Numbered from the stretch's first letter, positions 19,599 through 31,400 are shown. The stretch: DNA of 64,000 nucleotides from Mactromeris polynyma (GCA_032209605.1 JASFXZ010000001.1:40118619-40182618); one strand, 5' to 3'. A program made the numbers and translations. Notes: a model not told the origin generated them from the letters alone.

Positions 19599-19816
19599 CA
19601 GCGCCGCTGTACGATTTCCAACCTCTTCTTTAAGTGACATTTCCAGAAAACGGCACGAGTGACGTCACCGTGTACTGACAGTAAGCAACATTTGCCCCGT
19701 ATGGCAATATGAAAACGAAGTGACCGTATGGAGTAAATGTCGTTTCCTGCTTACAAATAGTGAATCTTGAAACGTCGTCGCCTAAAGCAGAGGTTGTAAA
19801 TCCCACAGCAGCGCTC
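19599..19816. mobile_element. GAGCGC MITE, family 1, copy in unit B
   Basis: Same position in the unit as 1246 and 42067. The left end has lost part of GAG (reads CAGCGCCGCTG). The right end is CACAGCAGCGCTC followed by ATTT. The insertion predates the duplication. Confidence 0.75.
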
Positions 19817-22800
19817 ATTTCAGCTTTATGTCGGGTGTTATACGCAGTTAAGGGCGGTCTTCAGTTGACCAATCCGGTATTTCTGAGTATTAACCATCAC
19901 TAACAACGTCGTCTGCAAAGAACGTTCAACTTCCTCTCATCAATCAAAGGACATATGAATTAATATGTAAATGTTATCTGTCAAGGTATACGGAGTTTAC
20001 AACGAACGACTTTTACCGAAATCCATTTTGGATCTGGAGTGACCAGCAATCGTATCATCTCGGCAATTGTTATGTAGCACAACAAATCTTCACCTGCAAA
20101 TTGCGCCGACCATCTTTTTTCAAGCTATTTCTTGTTTTAAATAATTTCATTGATAAGATATATTTGTTATATAAATAAACGTTTGTCTCTGATTCTGTGT
20201 ACAGCTATTATGATGGAAAAAGGAAAGTACTCCTCTTTGTATAATCGATCTTGCTATTCGAACTAGTGTTTCTTGCGTGTGTGTTTCTATTATTTTTTCC
20301 ATCGATTTCGTACGCGTCTTTTCACAATTCATGTACATGTATTTCTGTTCGAATGTATTGATTTTTGAACAAAAAAGTAAAAAAAAAATATTTACGTCGA
20401 GTTAACAAAATGTTCAACAGCTAATTTGTCTATATTGTACACAGTTGATATATGAAACAATGAAATGTGGAATATATTGTGTTTATCTTTTCTTAAAAAA
20501 AGTTATAATCAAATGTAAGCGGTAGATTGTTCTGCCTCGGGATGATGCGGTGAGATTTTAGAGTGAGTCCTTTAGCATGGGTATTGTGTGGTTTGATTCC
20601 TAGGAAAGATTAAGTTGTCTCAGGAAACGCCACATTCACAAGACATCGCCTCCCCACACATATCTCAGGGAAACAGCAGCACACAAAACATAAGCAGTTG
20701 AGGGGGTGTAAGGGCAAACATCTATGGGTATGGAACCTAAGGCGTTGTCTTGCCGATACTATTGAAACAATTCCTATGTTGTGTTTAATACGTGATGATC
20801 ATGAGCAACTTTTATAACTCCTTGTACTGTTGGTGTAGCCTTGTACGTTGAATGTGGCAGTTAAAAATATGTTTGTCTCAGGTTTCCCGACCTACCCAAC
20901 TCTTTTTTTTTTGCCCCGACCCTAGAACATTTTTCGCGTGTTAATATTTCTTTGGGGGTAAAATTTCTTGGAGTGAATTTTTGTTAAGATTCATATTCCG
21001 GCCCAGTTATTAGACTCTTTACGAGTTTACCAGCTATAGGGCTTATATTCACTTTGATTAAACATTATCAATGTTAAAAGGGAAAGGGGATTCGTCATGT
21101 GTTCATTTAAATCTATATTCAATTTGCTGTTTAATTTTTTCCGACCTACCTAGCCTATTTTTTCGGGGCATGAAACAAGAAACAAACATATATTTTTAGG
21201 CCTTATTTCATTTTTTTCAACACTTGTGGGAAAAAGAATATAACAAGCACTTAGCTATCTTCGTCCATTTTACTGGCAAACAAAATAAAAAGCAACAGAT
21301 AACAACAGGTGCTTTGGGAAGGTGTTGTTTTAGACCTATGCTCATGTTACGCAAGACTAAAACACACACACACACAAACACACACACCGTGACATGCAAT
21401 TTTGTCTACCAGTTATCTAGCACAAGTTTCAATTATACATGTACAAATGATTCGCTCCAAGCAGTGTGTCCGTTCATATAACCATTTGATTATGCATACA
21501 CACTAGCGGTCACGTGATATTTCTGACACAATCACAGAGCTTATACACATACGCCATATTGGTTAACACAGACACAAAACATGTCGGTCAATATATTTTG
21601 TGACTTAAATCACCTGAGAAACTAACTGTTGACACATTGTTTGCATACAATCAAAATAAACAGAAGTAGTCAAATTATTTGCATAATAGGTAAATGTTTC
21701 ATATTAATCACCAACATGTTATATTGACATACTGCTACCAAACTCAGCTTTCGTCGATACAAGCTCAGTTATTTGTAGTTCCATGAAACTACGTTGGGTA
21801 AAATAAATTGTCGAGTACTAAACACAGACGTCATGTCCATGTATAAGAAATATAATTTAGTACAAAAGTACAATGGTTAACAATTAGTTTATAAAAATGG
21901 GAGTTTAACTCGAAGATTAAATACAGCTTAATGTGTTTGTAGAAACAATAGGCATCACAAGTATTTGCTGATTTGCTAACATACATCTGGTAAGCTCATC
22001 TCCCTCATTGTCTATTTCTGTATTTCATAGAACATTTTTCTTAGAAACATGCAGTCAATGCAGTAAATGAAACTTATGATCATGCTACATTCAATATAAT
22101 TGATGTGAAAAAGTACTCGCTCCTCCATTGAAACAAAAACTAAAACAAAACGATGTACATATGTAATACCCACTATAAATCGGACGTACATTACTTTGCT
22201 TTTGTCAAACATTTATGCGAAACATTAACAGATCTACAGTGCTTTGTAGAATAAACTGTAATAAATTATACTGTAAGAGTTTTCTCGATTCGATCACTGT
22301 AAGTATTTTTCACAGACTGTCCAGGATATAATTTTTCACCTACTGGCGCACACTAACGTCGCCATAATCATTACAATGGGATATGTACAATAATGTGAAT
22401 TAAAGCCATCGTTTCGTTTAACGAGGCAAAACCACAAACATTCGCTAGACTAAAGACCGAGTGATAAATATGCCCTCAAATTTGTTAATTTAGTTTACTA
22501 TGTTATAAATCGCTAAGAATTTAGTTTAGTTTAAAGAAGCAGAGAAATGCTTTTGGAAACTCATCACCCTCCCTTAGACGAAGCGAGCATGTGTTAACCC
22601 TATGACACTAAAAGCGAATAACAGTAAATATATCTGCCCACTGGTCTCGCAAACAAATCTTCGGCGATTTTAACACTTTAGGAACATAAAAAACGATTAC
22701 GCGCACTGTTATTGTCTCCTTACTTATCACAAGGGAACATAACGTAAAGTACCAAACTTGCCGCCCTCGCCCTAACCCGAACTCCCAGATCATTGGCTGA

Positions 22801-23208
22801 GTAGGAACAGTGATGGTGCTTTGACAACTTCGGACACCTACTGGAGCACGTGAAGCTAAAGGGCGTTGTAAGCTGTCTATCATTGCTATGTATTTACACT
22901 AACACAGACCAAATACATATATATTCAATGTACAAAATCATTATTCATCTAACCATATATGATATTGAACAATTATTAACATTTAGATAACACTATGCAT
23001 ATGGAATGTTATACTCGGTTGTAACATTAACATAAATGAGCACATCCTTACATGGTTTCATGTTCTAACAATGGGTAACAGTCATCTGATTACGTTATTT
23101 AGCTTAATTCTAGTACATGAGTCTGGTATTCTGTTGTGGCATTTAGATAATAAGTACAGATAAACACAAAAACAAGAATGTTTTTTTCCGTTCCACGAAA
23201 TGACTATC
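19817..23208. other. Non-coding stretch of unit B
   Basis: It contains the exon-like DQQS segment at about 19970-20110 (open slightly further than in A and C because TAA is TAT here), the dispersed repeat at 20619-20740, an AC-rich microsatellite at 21362-21388 and AT-rich DNA shared with A and C. No gene is supported. Confidence 0.55.
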
Positions 23209-23424
23209 TTACATGCCCTTCCACTTTCCCGGATGTGGGATAATGTAGCGTCTCTGTTTTGGTATCCGGTCGAACGCGGTACGGAGTTTAGCCATTACGA
23301 GGCGGGGGACATAATATTTCCCTAGCAAAAACAAGTAAGCAATTTCTTCAAGTAACGGTAACTCAACATGCAACTGATAGAAGTTTTGTAACAGACGTCT
23401 ACCGTAGGTAAGGTTGGGAATCAT
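23209..23424 (-). CDS. Hypothetical ORF of 71 codons, copy B
   Basis: Begins MIPNLTYGRRLLQNFY and continues ELPLLEEIAYLFLLGK and RTAFDRIPKQRRYIIPHPGK. Composition looks protein-like (leucine-rich then basic). Copy C (45585-45866) keeps the frame with a few replacements, while copy A (about 3727-3890) has an internal stop and has lost its end. No family is recognised. It lies downstream of the HCN tail on the same strand. It may be a fragment of an old gene or element. Confidence 0.3.
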   Translation of the reverse strand: MIPNLTYGRRLLQNFYQLHVELPLLEEIAYLFLLGKYYVPRLVMAKLRTAFDRIPKQRRYIIPHPGKWKGM

Positions 23425-23871
23425 TTCTCGAAATTATTAATTCAATGCCCAAACAATATAACAAAATATCCATTATTAATTTCACAGGATTTCAGACTTT
23501 GTATCGATTTCATTTATAGTGTGGGCTGGCGTTCTCTGCGCACAATTAAAGGTACATACTCTTATTTTGCTGACAAAATATTCTCAGTCATAAATACGAG
23601 AAAATCGTTGGCAATTGTATTCGAACACTGCATTGTCACTTTTCTTACATTTTTTTCAAAAAACACAAATACAAGTGTGCAATACAGGTATTTTCTATCA
23701 GAATTAGCGCTGGTGTAAGAAATACATGCATCAGAGTCGTGTTTTGATGTTCCTGGAAACTTTTAAGAAATTGTTCGAGTACGTCTGGAAGCCATTAACC
23801 TGTCATTTCCTAAAAACCATTCCAGACATATGTTGATAGAAAATAAGACTATCTACCTTTAAACATCATTT

Positions 23872-24106
23872 AGAACTTCTGTGGGATTTCTAACCTCTTC
23901 TGTAAGTGACGTCATTTCAAGAAAATTCACATGTGATGTCACTATGTGCAAGCAGAAAACAATATATACTCAATATAGTCACTTTGCTTTCATATAGCCA
24001 TATGGGGTAAATATTGCTCACTGTCAGTACATGGTGACGTCACATGAGACGTTTTCTGGAAATGATGTCATTTACAGAAGAGGTTGGAAATCGTACAGCG
24101 GCTCTC
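23872..24106. mobile_element. GAGCGC MITE, family 1, second site, unit B
   Basis: Reads GTGGGATTTCTAACCTC at the left and its inverted relative GAGGTTGGAAATCGTACAGCGG at the right, with TGACGTCA-like sites inside. It occupies the same site in C (46330-46565) and is absent from A, where DNA around it is missing. Confidence 0.65.
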
Positions 24107-24704
24107 ATCGTGTATTTACAGGACAGTGATATTACAAGTATAAATTTAACTTTATTTAATGTCAATATTTTAAAAACTCACTGCAACAAATTAGCTACCA
24201 TAACGCCTCTACTAAATGTATATTTTAGTCATCAATATAGAATTTTATAAATCATATTCAGATATCGTTAGATTTCGCATACATGAGAACGTGAAACTAA
24301 ATGTATGTATGAAACAAAGCAATTGAGGAACACAATATTTCCATAACATTATAATATATACTGGTCAAACGTACTAAGCCGCCAGTGCTATTTATAGTCG
24401 CCTGATTTTTAACCCAATACGTTTTAACATTTACGGTTCAAATAAATTGAAAACCTGTCAAAATCACGTGCATTGTTTCAGATCACTTTTCATAATGTAG
24501 GGAAGATTCTCAAAAGACAAAATTTCTGGTTAGTTCTTTTGACCAATATATTTATTAACATTGCACCAATTAGTGTGACACAACTAGCCATTTGTTGCGA
24601 TTAACAATATATACATATCTATTGGTACAGAGCTACATGGACATGTAACAATAGTTTAATTAGAAATGTCTAAAAGATATGTCTAAGAGTACGTATTATA
24701 GAAT

Positions 24705-24982
24705 CTAAATGTGGAATGGAGATGATACTAAACTAGTCGATTCCATAACTATTTCGTTTAGTAGTCGTTGATCTTCGTCTAGATCAGCACGGCAGCTGAC
24801 AATACTTGGATTCTTCCAAATTTTGGTCAGTCTTTCGGCTGCAACACTTTCCATTGTACGTCTCATTACAGGGTAACGATCTGGTACATCCTTAAAATGT
24901 TCCACGGAGAGAGAATATAAATTCACATACGTCTCGGCTCTTACGCTTGCTACCCGCTTTGCATTCGTAAGCAGACACATTT
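24705..24982 (-). pseudogene. HCN last CNBD exon, copy B (orphan, truncated)
   Basis: Same structure as copy A: an intact CAG acceptor, 278 bases and the same nine-residue end after MEST (here SLVSSPFHI). Relative to the parental exon it has Ile to Met in GEICLL, Leu to Pro in FKDVLDRY (shared with A) and Gly to Trp in TKIGKNP. The replaced Leu lies just before the C helix and the Pro is likely disruptive. It is paired with exon 25519-25628 only; no upstream HCN exons follow in this unit. Confidence 0.85.
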
Positions 24983-25518
24983 CTGAATTTTTAAATCGAA
25001 AATATTGATGTTTGTAAACTCTTACACTATCTTTATTTAATCCCTAGAAAGAAATTAATCTCTCAAAATATAAAAAGTTCAATTAGTGTAAAAACTTGTG
25101 GACAACTGCAACATTGTAAATGAGTTTGTTAATCTGAGCATATTGTGTTAACTACAGAGTACAGAAAGTTGCCAGACTTGATTGTAGCCAAAAAAACCTG
25201 TATATATCATTAGTACATATATTTCGCTACCTGCAAGACACATAGTCTGTAAATGCAATTTTATACCATGAATGATGTAAGGGCCAATTAGTAAGTGCGT
25301 TTAAATTTACGAATCGAGCGAAACCCTTTTTACAACCATATAAACATAGCCGTCTTCTTTGTGTTTTTCATGTTTGGATTGTGTCTTTTTTGCTTTGTAA
25401 TTGTTTACATTCATTTCTATGTTTACATGTGTCCTTGTGCTTTTCGGGTTGGATGTGCACTTTGTATGTGGCATTTACTGATCAAGTTCATTTGTCTTGT
25501 TCTGTACAAAGATAATAC

Positions 25519-25628
25519 CTCCAAAGTACGACCCGTCTGAGAGAGACGTAGCGACTTCCCCTTCAGCTGTTATCACATCAACAATACATTCCTGGATAAA
25601 ATACATCTTACTGCCCATTGTTCCTTCC
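25519..25628 (-). pseudogene. HCN CNBD beta-roll exon, copy B (orphan)
   Basis: 110 bases with conserved acceptor and donor and the same phase as 53119-53228. It reads [13 protein letters not shown] and ends LSDGSYFG, with Gly to Cys in FIQEGIVD shared with copy A. The open frame and preserved borders mean it could still be spliced; the missing partner exons argue for a fragment. Confidence 0.85.
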
Positions 25629-25818
25629 CTACAATACACAGAAGTGTTCAAAGTACAAATCTCTCATTCTCCTATCTACTCCCCAAGTTCCTATTGTCTC
25701 AAATCACAAACATATTATTTTAAAAGGTAATGCGTCCCACATTTATATCTTAAGCTTTGTATGCATTTGAAAAACCTATACTGGCCTCAGTTTCAAGGAA
25801 AATTTAAGTTATAACTTA

Positions 25819-26558
25819 TGGTGCAGTCACACTATGACGTATTAGAGAAACTTATACATAGCGTATGAAAAATCATAAAATAATGTCAACACGTCGGCAT
25901 ACGTCCAAAAAAACATCGAAAATTCTACAGCATGAATAAATTGGGCGTATGCATAACGTATTGAACGTATACATATCGTACGTCTAACATATAAGTAACC
26001 TATCACTAACTTATATATAACGTATGGCAGCGTATCACAGCGTATGACCAGCGTATGTCCAGCGTTCTCCACTTATGCCCAACGTATGAGTAACTTATGA
26101 TAAACCTATGCGCAGCGCACTCGGCGTGTTACCGACGATCACGTGACGTTCTACGTAAATACGGCGCCGGTCTCTACATTACCGCATTCATACTGTAATC
26201 AGCGAGCTTCATGCCAACGTATCTCGACGTATGAGTAAACTACCTCTAACGTACTTAGCGTATCTCGACGTATGAGTAACCTACCTGTAACGTACTTAGC
26301 GTATGGCTAGAGTATGCCTAACGTATGCCTAACCTATGAAGAGAACGTCGGCATACGCCCAAAAATTTTGTGCATGCACAAAAAAATATTTCGGCCTCTG
26401 CGTATAACAACGTATGCCAGCTTATACCAGCGTGCTTTTAGCGTATACAACTTATACCAAACCTACTCGTAACTTATGTCAACGTACACCAGCGTGTTGG
26501 TGAAAATTCTCATACGTCGGCATACGTTACTGCTATACGTTATAGTGTGACTGCGCCA
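25819..26558. mobile_element. Harbinger-type MITE, CGTATG-rich
   Basis: Terminal inverted repeats TGGTGCAGTCACACTAT at the left and its complement (TGGCGCAGTCACACTAT read inward) at the right, flanked by TTA on both sides (25816-25818, 26559-26561). The 740-bp body has no ORF and is packed with CGTATG/AACGTA motifs spaced irregularly at 10-20 bases. TTA duplications are typical of PIF/Harbinger. It is absent at this site in A and C. Confidence 0.85.
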
Positions 26559-27236
26559 TTAAGGCCTCCTCACACATAGGCGAAACCCCCCCGACGTCAA
26601 CTTGCGTGTACTGGCGAATAGGACTTGAGTAAAATTCGTTCCCATTAGTATATGTACGTTGTACATCGTTGGTGGTGTTCGTATGGATGCGTTTGTGGGC
26701 TTTTGCGTCCGTTGCGATTAGTCTTGTTCGTCGGAACATTTTGAACATGTTGAAAAATTTGTGGCGAATAAAAGTTTCGTCTATCATTCGTTAAAATTCG
26801 TTTCAATACGTTAACCAATCGGAAAGTCTTCGCATAGCGTTCGTCAACTGGCGTTAGAGGTCGCAAGTTATCAGGTCGTGATCAGCTAATTTGCATATCA
26901 AGCGATCGAGGACGATCCCATGACGAATCTTTGCGATAGTTTGCGAACTTGTACGAAATGTAGCGAATAATTACGTATTGTAGCTAATTGAATCCGAAAT
27001 TTCATGACGAATGAAAGCGAATTGTAACGATTGGTTGACGTTAAGAAAACGAACGGCATACGCTTGCATACGAATCATTACGAAGGTTAACTACGACATA
27101 CGAATCCACGCGAATCATAACGCATCTAAATTTCTCGAGTAGTTTTGAGTATCTCAACAGTTTTGATTAGTTCTTGAATTTCATATATAAAAGCAGGAGG
27201 CTAAATATCAAGATTATTAGTGATTCCTTCGTCAAA

Positions 27237-27789
27237 ATGGAAGATATACAACGCATGAGGCTGCAGTATATGGCTGCTATGGCCCACCAAGAAGTCTTCC
27301 AGCAACAACTTAACATCCACCAGTTCATCAGAGGCCGATTTAGGTGGAGAAGAGGAGCAAGAGCACGTCGCATCTGGAGAAGACCATGGCTGCATCCCGA
27401 GAGACGGCGCCAATTTGGCATCTATGATCAGCTCATGGTTGAGCTCAGAAGAGAAGATCCTAGAACCTTCAAGAAATTCCTCTGCATGCCAACTGAAATG
27501 TATGATGAAATATTCGAGTCCGTCATCGCCTCTGGAAACAACACACCTGGTACAGGGAGCCCTTGGATCCAGGCCTCAAGTTAGCTGCCACTCTACGCCA
27601 CCTGGTTTCTGGTGCCAAGTACTCAGACATGCAGTACTCCTGGCGGGTCGCTGAGAATACCCTCTCTGTAGTGGTCAGAGAAGTCTGTCATGCTATATGG
27701 AGGAAAATGTTGATGAGGTTATGACAGCCCCCGCCACACCTGAAGAATGGAAACAACTGGCTGATGGTTTCCTCAAGAAGTGGATAATA
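27237..27789 (+). pseudogene. HARBI1-like Harbinger transposase, broken
   Basis: The N-terminal part reads MEDIQRMRLQYMAAMAHQE, then RRPWLHPERRRQFGIYDQ and EDPRTFKKFLCMPTEMYDEI, typical of HARBI1-like proteins. Near 27535 the reading frame changes; another frame continues REPLDPGLKLAATLRHLVSG and KYSDMQYSWRVAENTLSVVV to a stop, and a third continues PATPEEWKQLADGFLKKW. After 27789 the catalytic DDE part is missing. Inactive. Confidence 0.85.
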
Positions 27790-28288
27790 AGACTGTGAAT
27801 CGGAAGATATTGCATGGGCCTGGGACGGAGGTACTGGGTCTTCATCACTGTCAAAGTCTTTTTCCCCATGTTCACTGTCAGGTTCGAGGCCCTCAAACTT
27901 CTAAGAAGCTTGGGCTGGGGACCTTGGGGATATCGGGACCTCAGCCTGTATATCACCGACACTGAACATAGAAATGTACAAAACAAATATCAATAACTGT
28001 CAACAAATAGTTGGGAACAATTTTACTGTGCATACACCAAGACAGTGACATCATTTACTGTAAATCCTTTTCCTTAAACATGACCTAGTAGGTTGTGAAA
28101 AACAGGAGTTTTATAACGTGACAAAATAGGTGCCATTACTTGGCTACAAAATACTAGAACCTACACTTCAATTCTGACATATAACCATGACAAATAAAGA
28201 CCACAAAAGACTAGAACTTACACCTCAAAACATAACCCTGACATACAATACAAGATTTGGAAAATAGTTTTAAACATTTGAAACTTAC

Positions 28289-28425
28289 CCGGGAGGACTA
28301 ATGGGTATTTTCTCCTCAGGATGATCAGGCTGCTCATCAGATTGCACCTCTGGTTCCTCGGGTTTCTCTGGCTTTACAGCAGCAGCCTTTCTCGCTCTAG
28401 ATTTTTTTCCTCTTCCCCTTGGCAT
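28289..28425 (-). pseudogene. Harbinger second protein, first exon
   Basis: Starts MPRGRGKKSRARKAAAVKP, continues in a Pro/Glu-rich stretch and ends at CCCGG|GTAAGT. Harbinger elements encode a second, DNA-binding (Myb/SANT-type) protein that helps the transposase enter the nucleus. The downstream exons with the SANT domain were not found within the element, so this is a remnant. Assignment rests on position and composition. Confidence 0.5.
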
Positions 28426-28981
28426 ACCTTTGCACTTACAAAACTTCAAAAATGTTGAAAATCAAACAGCAGTCAAACAGCAATACGACGTGGTGTCGAG
28501 TCGGAGAAAGTTAGCAGGCAAATTGACCCCACCTGGTTTTCGCCAGTCTTGTATAGCGTCCGGTAACGGCCGGATGCGGAAATACCCTTTCGGAAAGCTT
28601 CGGACGGCTTCGGAAGCATGCGCAAAGTTGCGCTTCGGTTCGCATGTTTGCGTTCCTTATCGCTAACGGAAAGAACAAAGATTGTTTGCGCGACCCAACG
28701 CATTTTAGCGAATAACAGTAACCGTTCGTCACACTTCGTAAATCATTCGCAACTAATAGTTCCCCTACGTTTACCTTTCGTTATATTTCAAATTATGTAA
28801 GAAATTTTCAAACAGTTTCGGTCAAAATTCGCCAGAATTGACAAATTTACCCAATTCGCCAGGCTGCGTTTAATGGATTCGCCTATGTGTGAGGAGGCTA
28901 TTAGTAACATGCTCAACTTGAAATTTATATAATTATCGACAGTCTACGATAAATAACATTAGCGAAGTAATTCACCAAGTT

Positions 28982-28997
28982 TGAATTCACATTACGT
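28982..28997. other. Duplication junction B: HCN intron joined to PAN/WSC block
   Basis: GAATTCA ends at 28989 and is followed by CATTACGTTG exactly as at 5777. The same breakpoint in both copies shows they arose from one event followed by further tandem amplification. Confidence 0.85.
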
Positions 28998-29723
28998 TGT
29001 ACATTTATATGGTCATATGATAGAGAAAATATCAATATCAATATACAATGGCCCGAGAACTCATATCTAAAACACACATATTGGAAAAAATATTGAAAAT
29101 GTTCGTATTTCGTAATTAAATAATTAACAATACTTGCAATATGTCTATTTCTGCAAATCGCATTATAAGTGTATCAGCACGTTTAGGTTATATAGATTAT
29201 ATAGCAGATTTGACGGGACCGACTAGAAATGTCGGAGACAGCAGTTTATCATTATCAACAGGTGTCGGTATCGGCAGTTTGCACTGTGCTTTATTTAGAA
29301 ATTAAGGCATTATTCCCATGATTCACAATTACATGTTATATAAATGCACGCAGTTTGTTAAATCATGAAATAAGATGTACAAATCATGAATACTGGTTTA
29401 AATTACCTGTATACATCATTCTTATAAATGTCTCTGTACATTTTATCTACCATATTTGAAGTTAAGCTGTACAATAAATTACTAAAGTAGATAAAAACAC
29501 TCAGTTTGTTACAAGAGCCCGCACCTCGTAGAAGCGCGTTTTATGATATCCGGTTATTTTGCACGCATTAATGAAGAAGTAGGTCAACATATTGAAGACG
29601 TCTCGCTTTGTTTAATCTATACCTGAATGTCTGGTACTGCGATGTATTTTACTCGTTCCGACTGATCGATACTGGTCACGTCACACGTTCTATAGAACTG
29701 TTGACTGGAACGGGAGATTGCCA

Positions 29724-29730
29724 TATAAGT
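29724..29730 (+). promoter_or_regulatory. TATA box of PAN/WSC gene, copy B
   Basis: TATAAGT is in the same place as TATAAAT in copy A, 85 bases before the ATG at 29809. Confidence 0.45.
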
Positions 29731-29808
29731 GCGATTGTAATATCATCAGTCAATAGCATCGTAACAATTGTGTAACACGAACGTACTTATTGAAATATTT
29801 AACTATTT

Positions 29809-30148
29809 GTGATGATGGTCAATTTTGTAAACGTCGTTAGTAGATTTATTGGGGCTAGAATTATTTTGACAGTAGTTTTACTAAAGCATGTTCATGCTAT
29901 TGAATGTAAAATCAACAACTTCAACGTTTTCAAGGGCTGGACTACCAATACTACTTCTGGCAGTTACACAGCGGACACGACTTTGACATGTGCTATATAC
30001 GTCTCTAGTAATGTATCCCAAGCAATGTTTCCATTGGCAACGTACAACAAGACATCACTTGCTTGTAAAAGCATCGCAAGTATACCACAGAATATCATAC
30101 TGTACTATTCTGGTGATGACAATGACCGCGTCTTATGGGACGGAGCGG
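29809..30148 (+). CDS. Secreted PAN-like/WSC-like protein, exon 1, copy B
   Basis: 340 bases, same start and same donor (GGAGCGG|GTAAGT) as copy A. Differences in the coding part are few: Ser to Cys after HAIE, NKV to SNV, and Ser to Asn in ATYSKTS. The new Cys follows directly after the predicted signal cleavage region. The frame is intact, giving with 31401-31675 a protein of 204 residues. Same PAN-like core with Val and Met in place of two usual cysteines. Confidence 0.72.
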
Positions 30149-30365
30149 GTAAGTACGATGTATTTTACACCATTTTGTTGAACGTCGAAATTTGTTATAC
30201 CTTCTACATGAACGACATTAGTTTTGATGTTGTATCGAGGAGAAGTGAATACATATGTATAAATTCACTGTAGTCAATTTGTGGACGTATTGTTTATCTA
30301 GCTACAGCTTCTTTGAAATTGTCAGGCAAAACGAATGAAAACGAAACGGTTATAAATCGAGACAG

Positions 30366-30560
30366 CGTCTCCCTTGGCTTAGTGGTTAAGGCATCCAGCT
30401 TCGGAGTGGGATGTCGAAAGTTCGAATCCCGATAGGGGTCAGATCAGATATGTCCGATTGGTGAGCCACCAGCTGGTTAAATAATGATTTCCATGCGCCT
30501 ACCTGCCTGGAGTCTGGCATTGAAAGGATAGGAATCGGGAAGTAAATGTGCTCAGACGGT
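30366..30560 (+). repeat. tRNA-derived SINE-like repeat, copy B
   Basis: Same element as 7142-7330 with A box TGGCTTAGTGG and B box AGTTCGAATCC. It sits in the intron of the duplicate gene. A 180-bp insertion follows it at about 30727-30905, absent from unit A. Confidence 0.6.
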
Positions 30561-31400
30561 AGGTGTCTTTGTTGCCACCAACTTTCGCTCTGACGTCGTA
30601 TTCATGCAGTTAAGAAGTGATACTGTGTTTTTATTTGGTTTCCTTGTTCTCCTAAGTTCGTTTGTTGTCCCTCACTGAGTGTACCTCCTCCCTTTTCATA
30701 TCTCGATATGTGTTGGGAAGTTCTGATTTGTAACTGCGGTCATCTCTGGTCTGCATGTTTTCAGTTTTACTAGACAGCGTGATGACATTAGAAGTGGCCG
30801 TGAGTTTTGCATGTGGCAATTCCTACTCAACACAAGTATTCTTGATTATCTTTTCATGTCGATAGGTTGGAAAAAGTGCTGTGAGTGGGACTTTAATTCA
30901 ATACAACAGGTTGTACGAGGTGATACTTAACATCTGATTATAGATTTGAGCGTCACGGAGGGACGCACGGACGGCCAGACAGACAGACGAACAGGGTCAA
31001 CACTTTCGGGATTTTGCTATTCTGAGAATGGCGGAAGCATTTAAAACGACGAGAGTCCTAATAAACGTTGAAAAACCAAACAATATTTAAATACAAAATG
31101 CAGCACGGTTTTAATTCCTTTTCATGTTCGTTTTAGATTTGTTTGTGATATCTTATGTTCAAGGATTTCAAAAGAGACCAAGAGAGTATGCCACTACGTA
31201 TAAAATGTTGTTTATGTACGTTTCAAACAATCATTATACAATGATCAATTATTTAATTAAATAGAGCGTCCCTTTAGAAAGGAAATGGAACATTTGTTTT
31301 GGAGCAACCAGCACTATATACTAGTACATTTCGTAGCAATTAAACACAAAAGCGAAACTATGCAGTACACCGGTAATCATGTCTCTTCTACTCTTTTCAG

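Larger units (their letters stand above)
26562..28900. mobile_element. PIF/Harbinger DNA transposon, decayed
   Basis: Inverted repeats of about 22 bases: the left end begins AGGCCTCCTCACACATAGG and the right end is its complement (TAGCCTCCTCACACATAGG read inward). It is flanked by TTA (26559-26561 and 28901-28903). Unit A has the uninterrupted site (ATAACTTAGTAACATGC, near 5682). Inside are a broken HARBI1-like transposase on the plus strand and the first exon of a second protein on the minus strand, the usual two-gene layout. Near the ends GCGAAT/ACGAAT motifs repeat many times, probably transposase-binding sites. Confidence 0.88.

Noticed and set aside
21362..21388. AC microsatellite as a regulatory or Z-DNA element
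   Set aside because: Short, interrupted and common in animal genomes; nothing nearby suggests a role.
22608..22883. Minus-strand ORF beginning MIDSLQRPLAS, present in all three units (also 3238-3438, 45060-45332)
   Set aside because: Indels between copies shift the frame and give unrelated C-termini, and the shared part is expected from duplication alone. No motif is recognisable.
26533..26866. Minus-strand ORFs at the left end of the Harbinger element
   Set aside because: They arise from the repeated CGAAT-type motifs near the transposon end and do not resemble transposon proteins.
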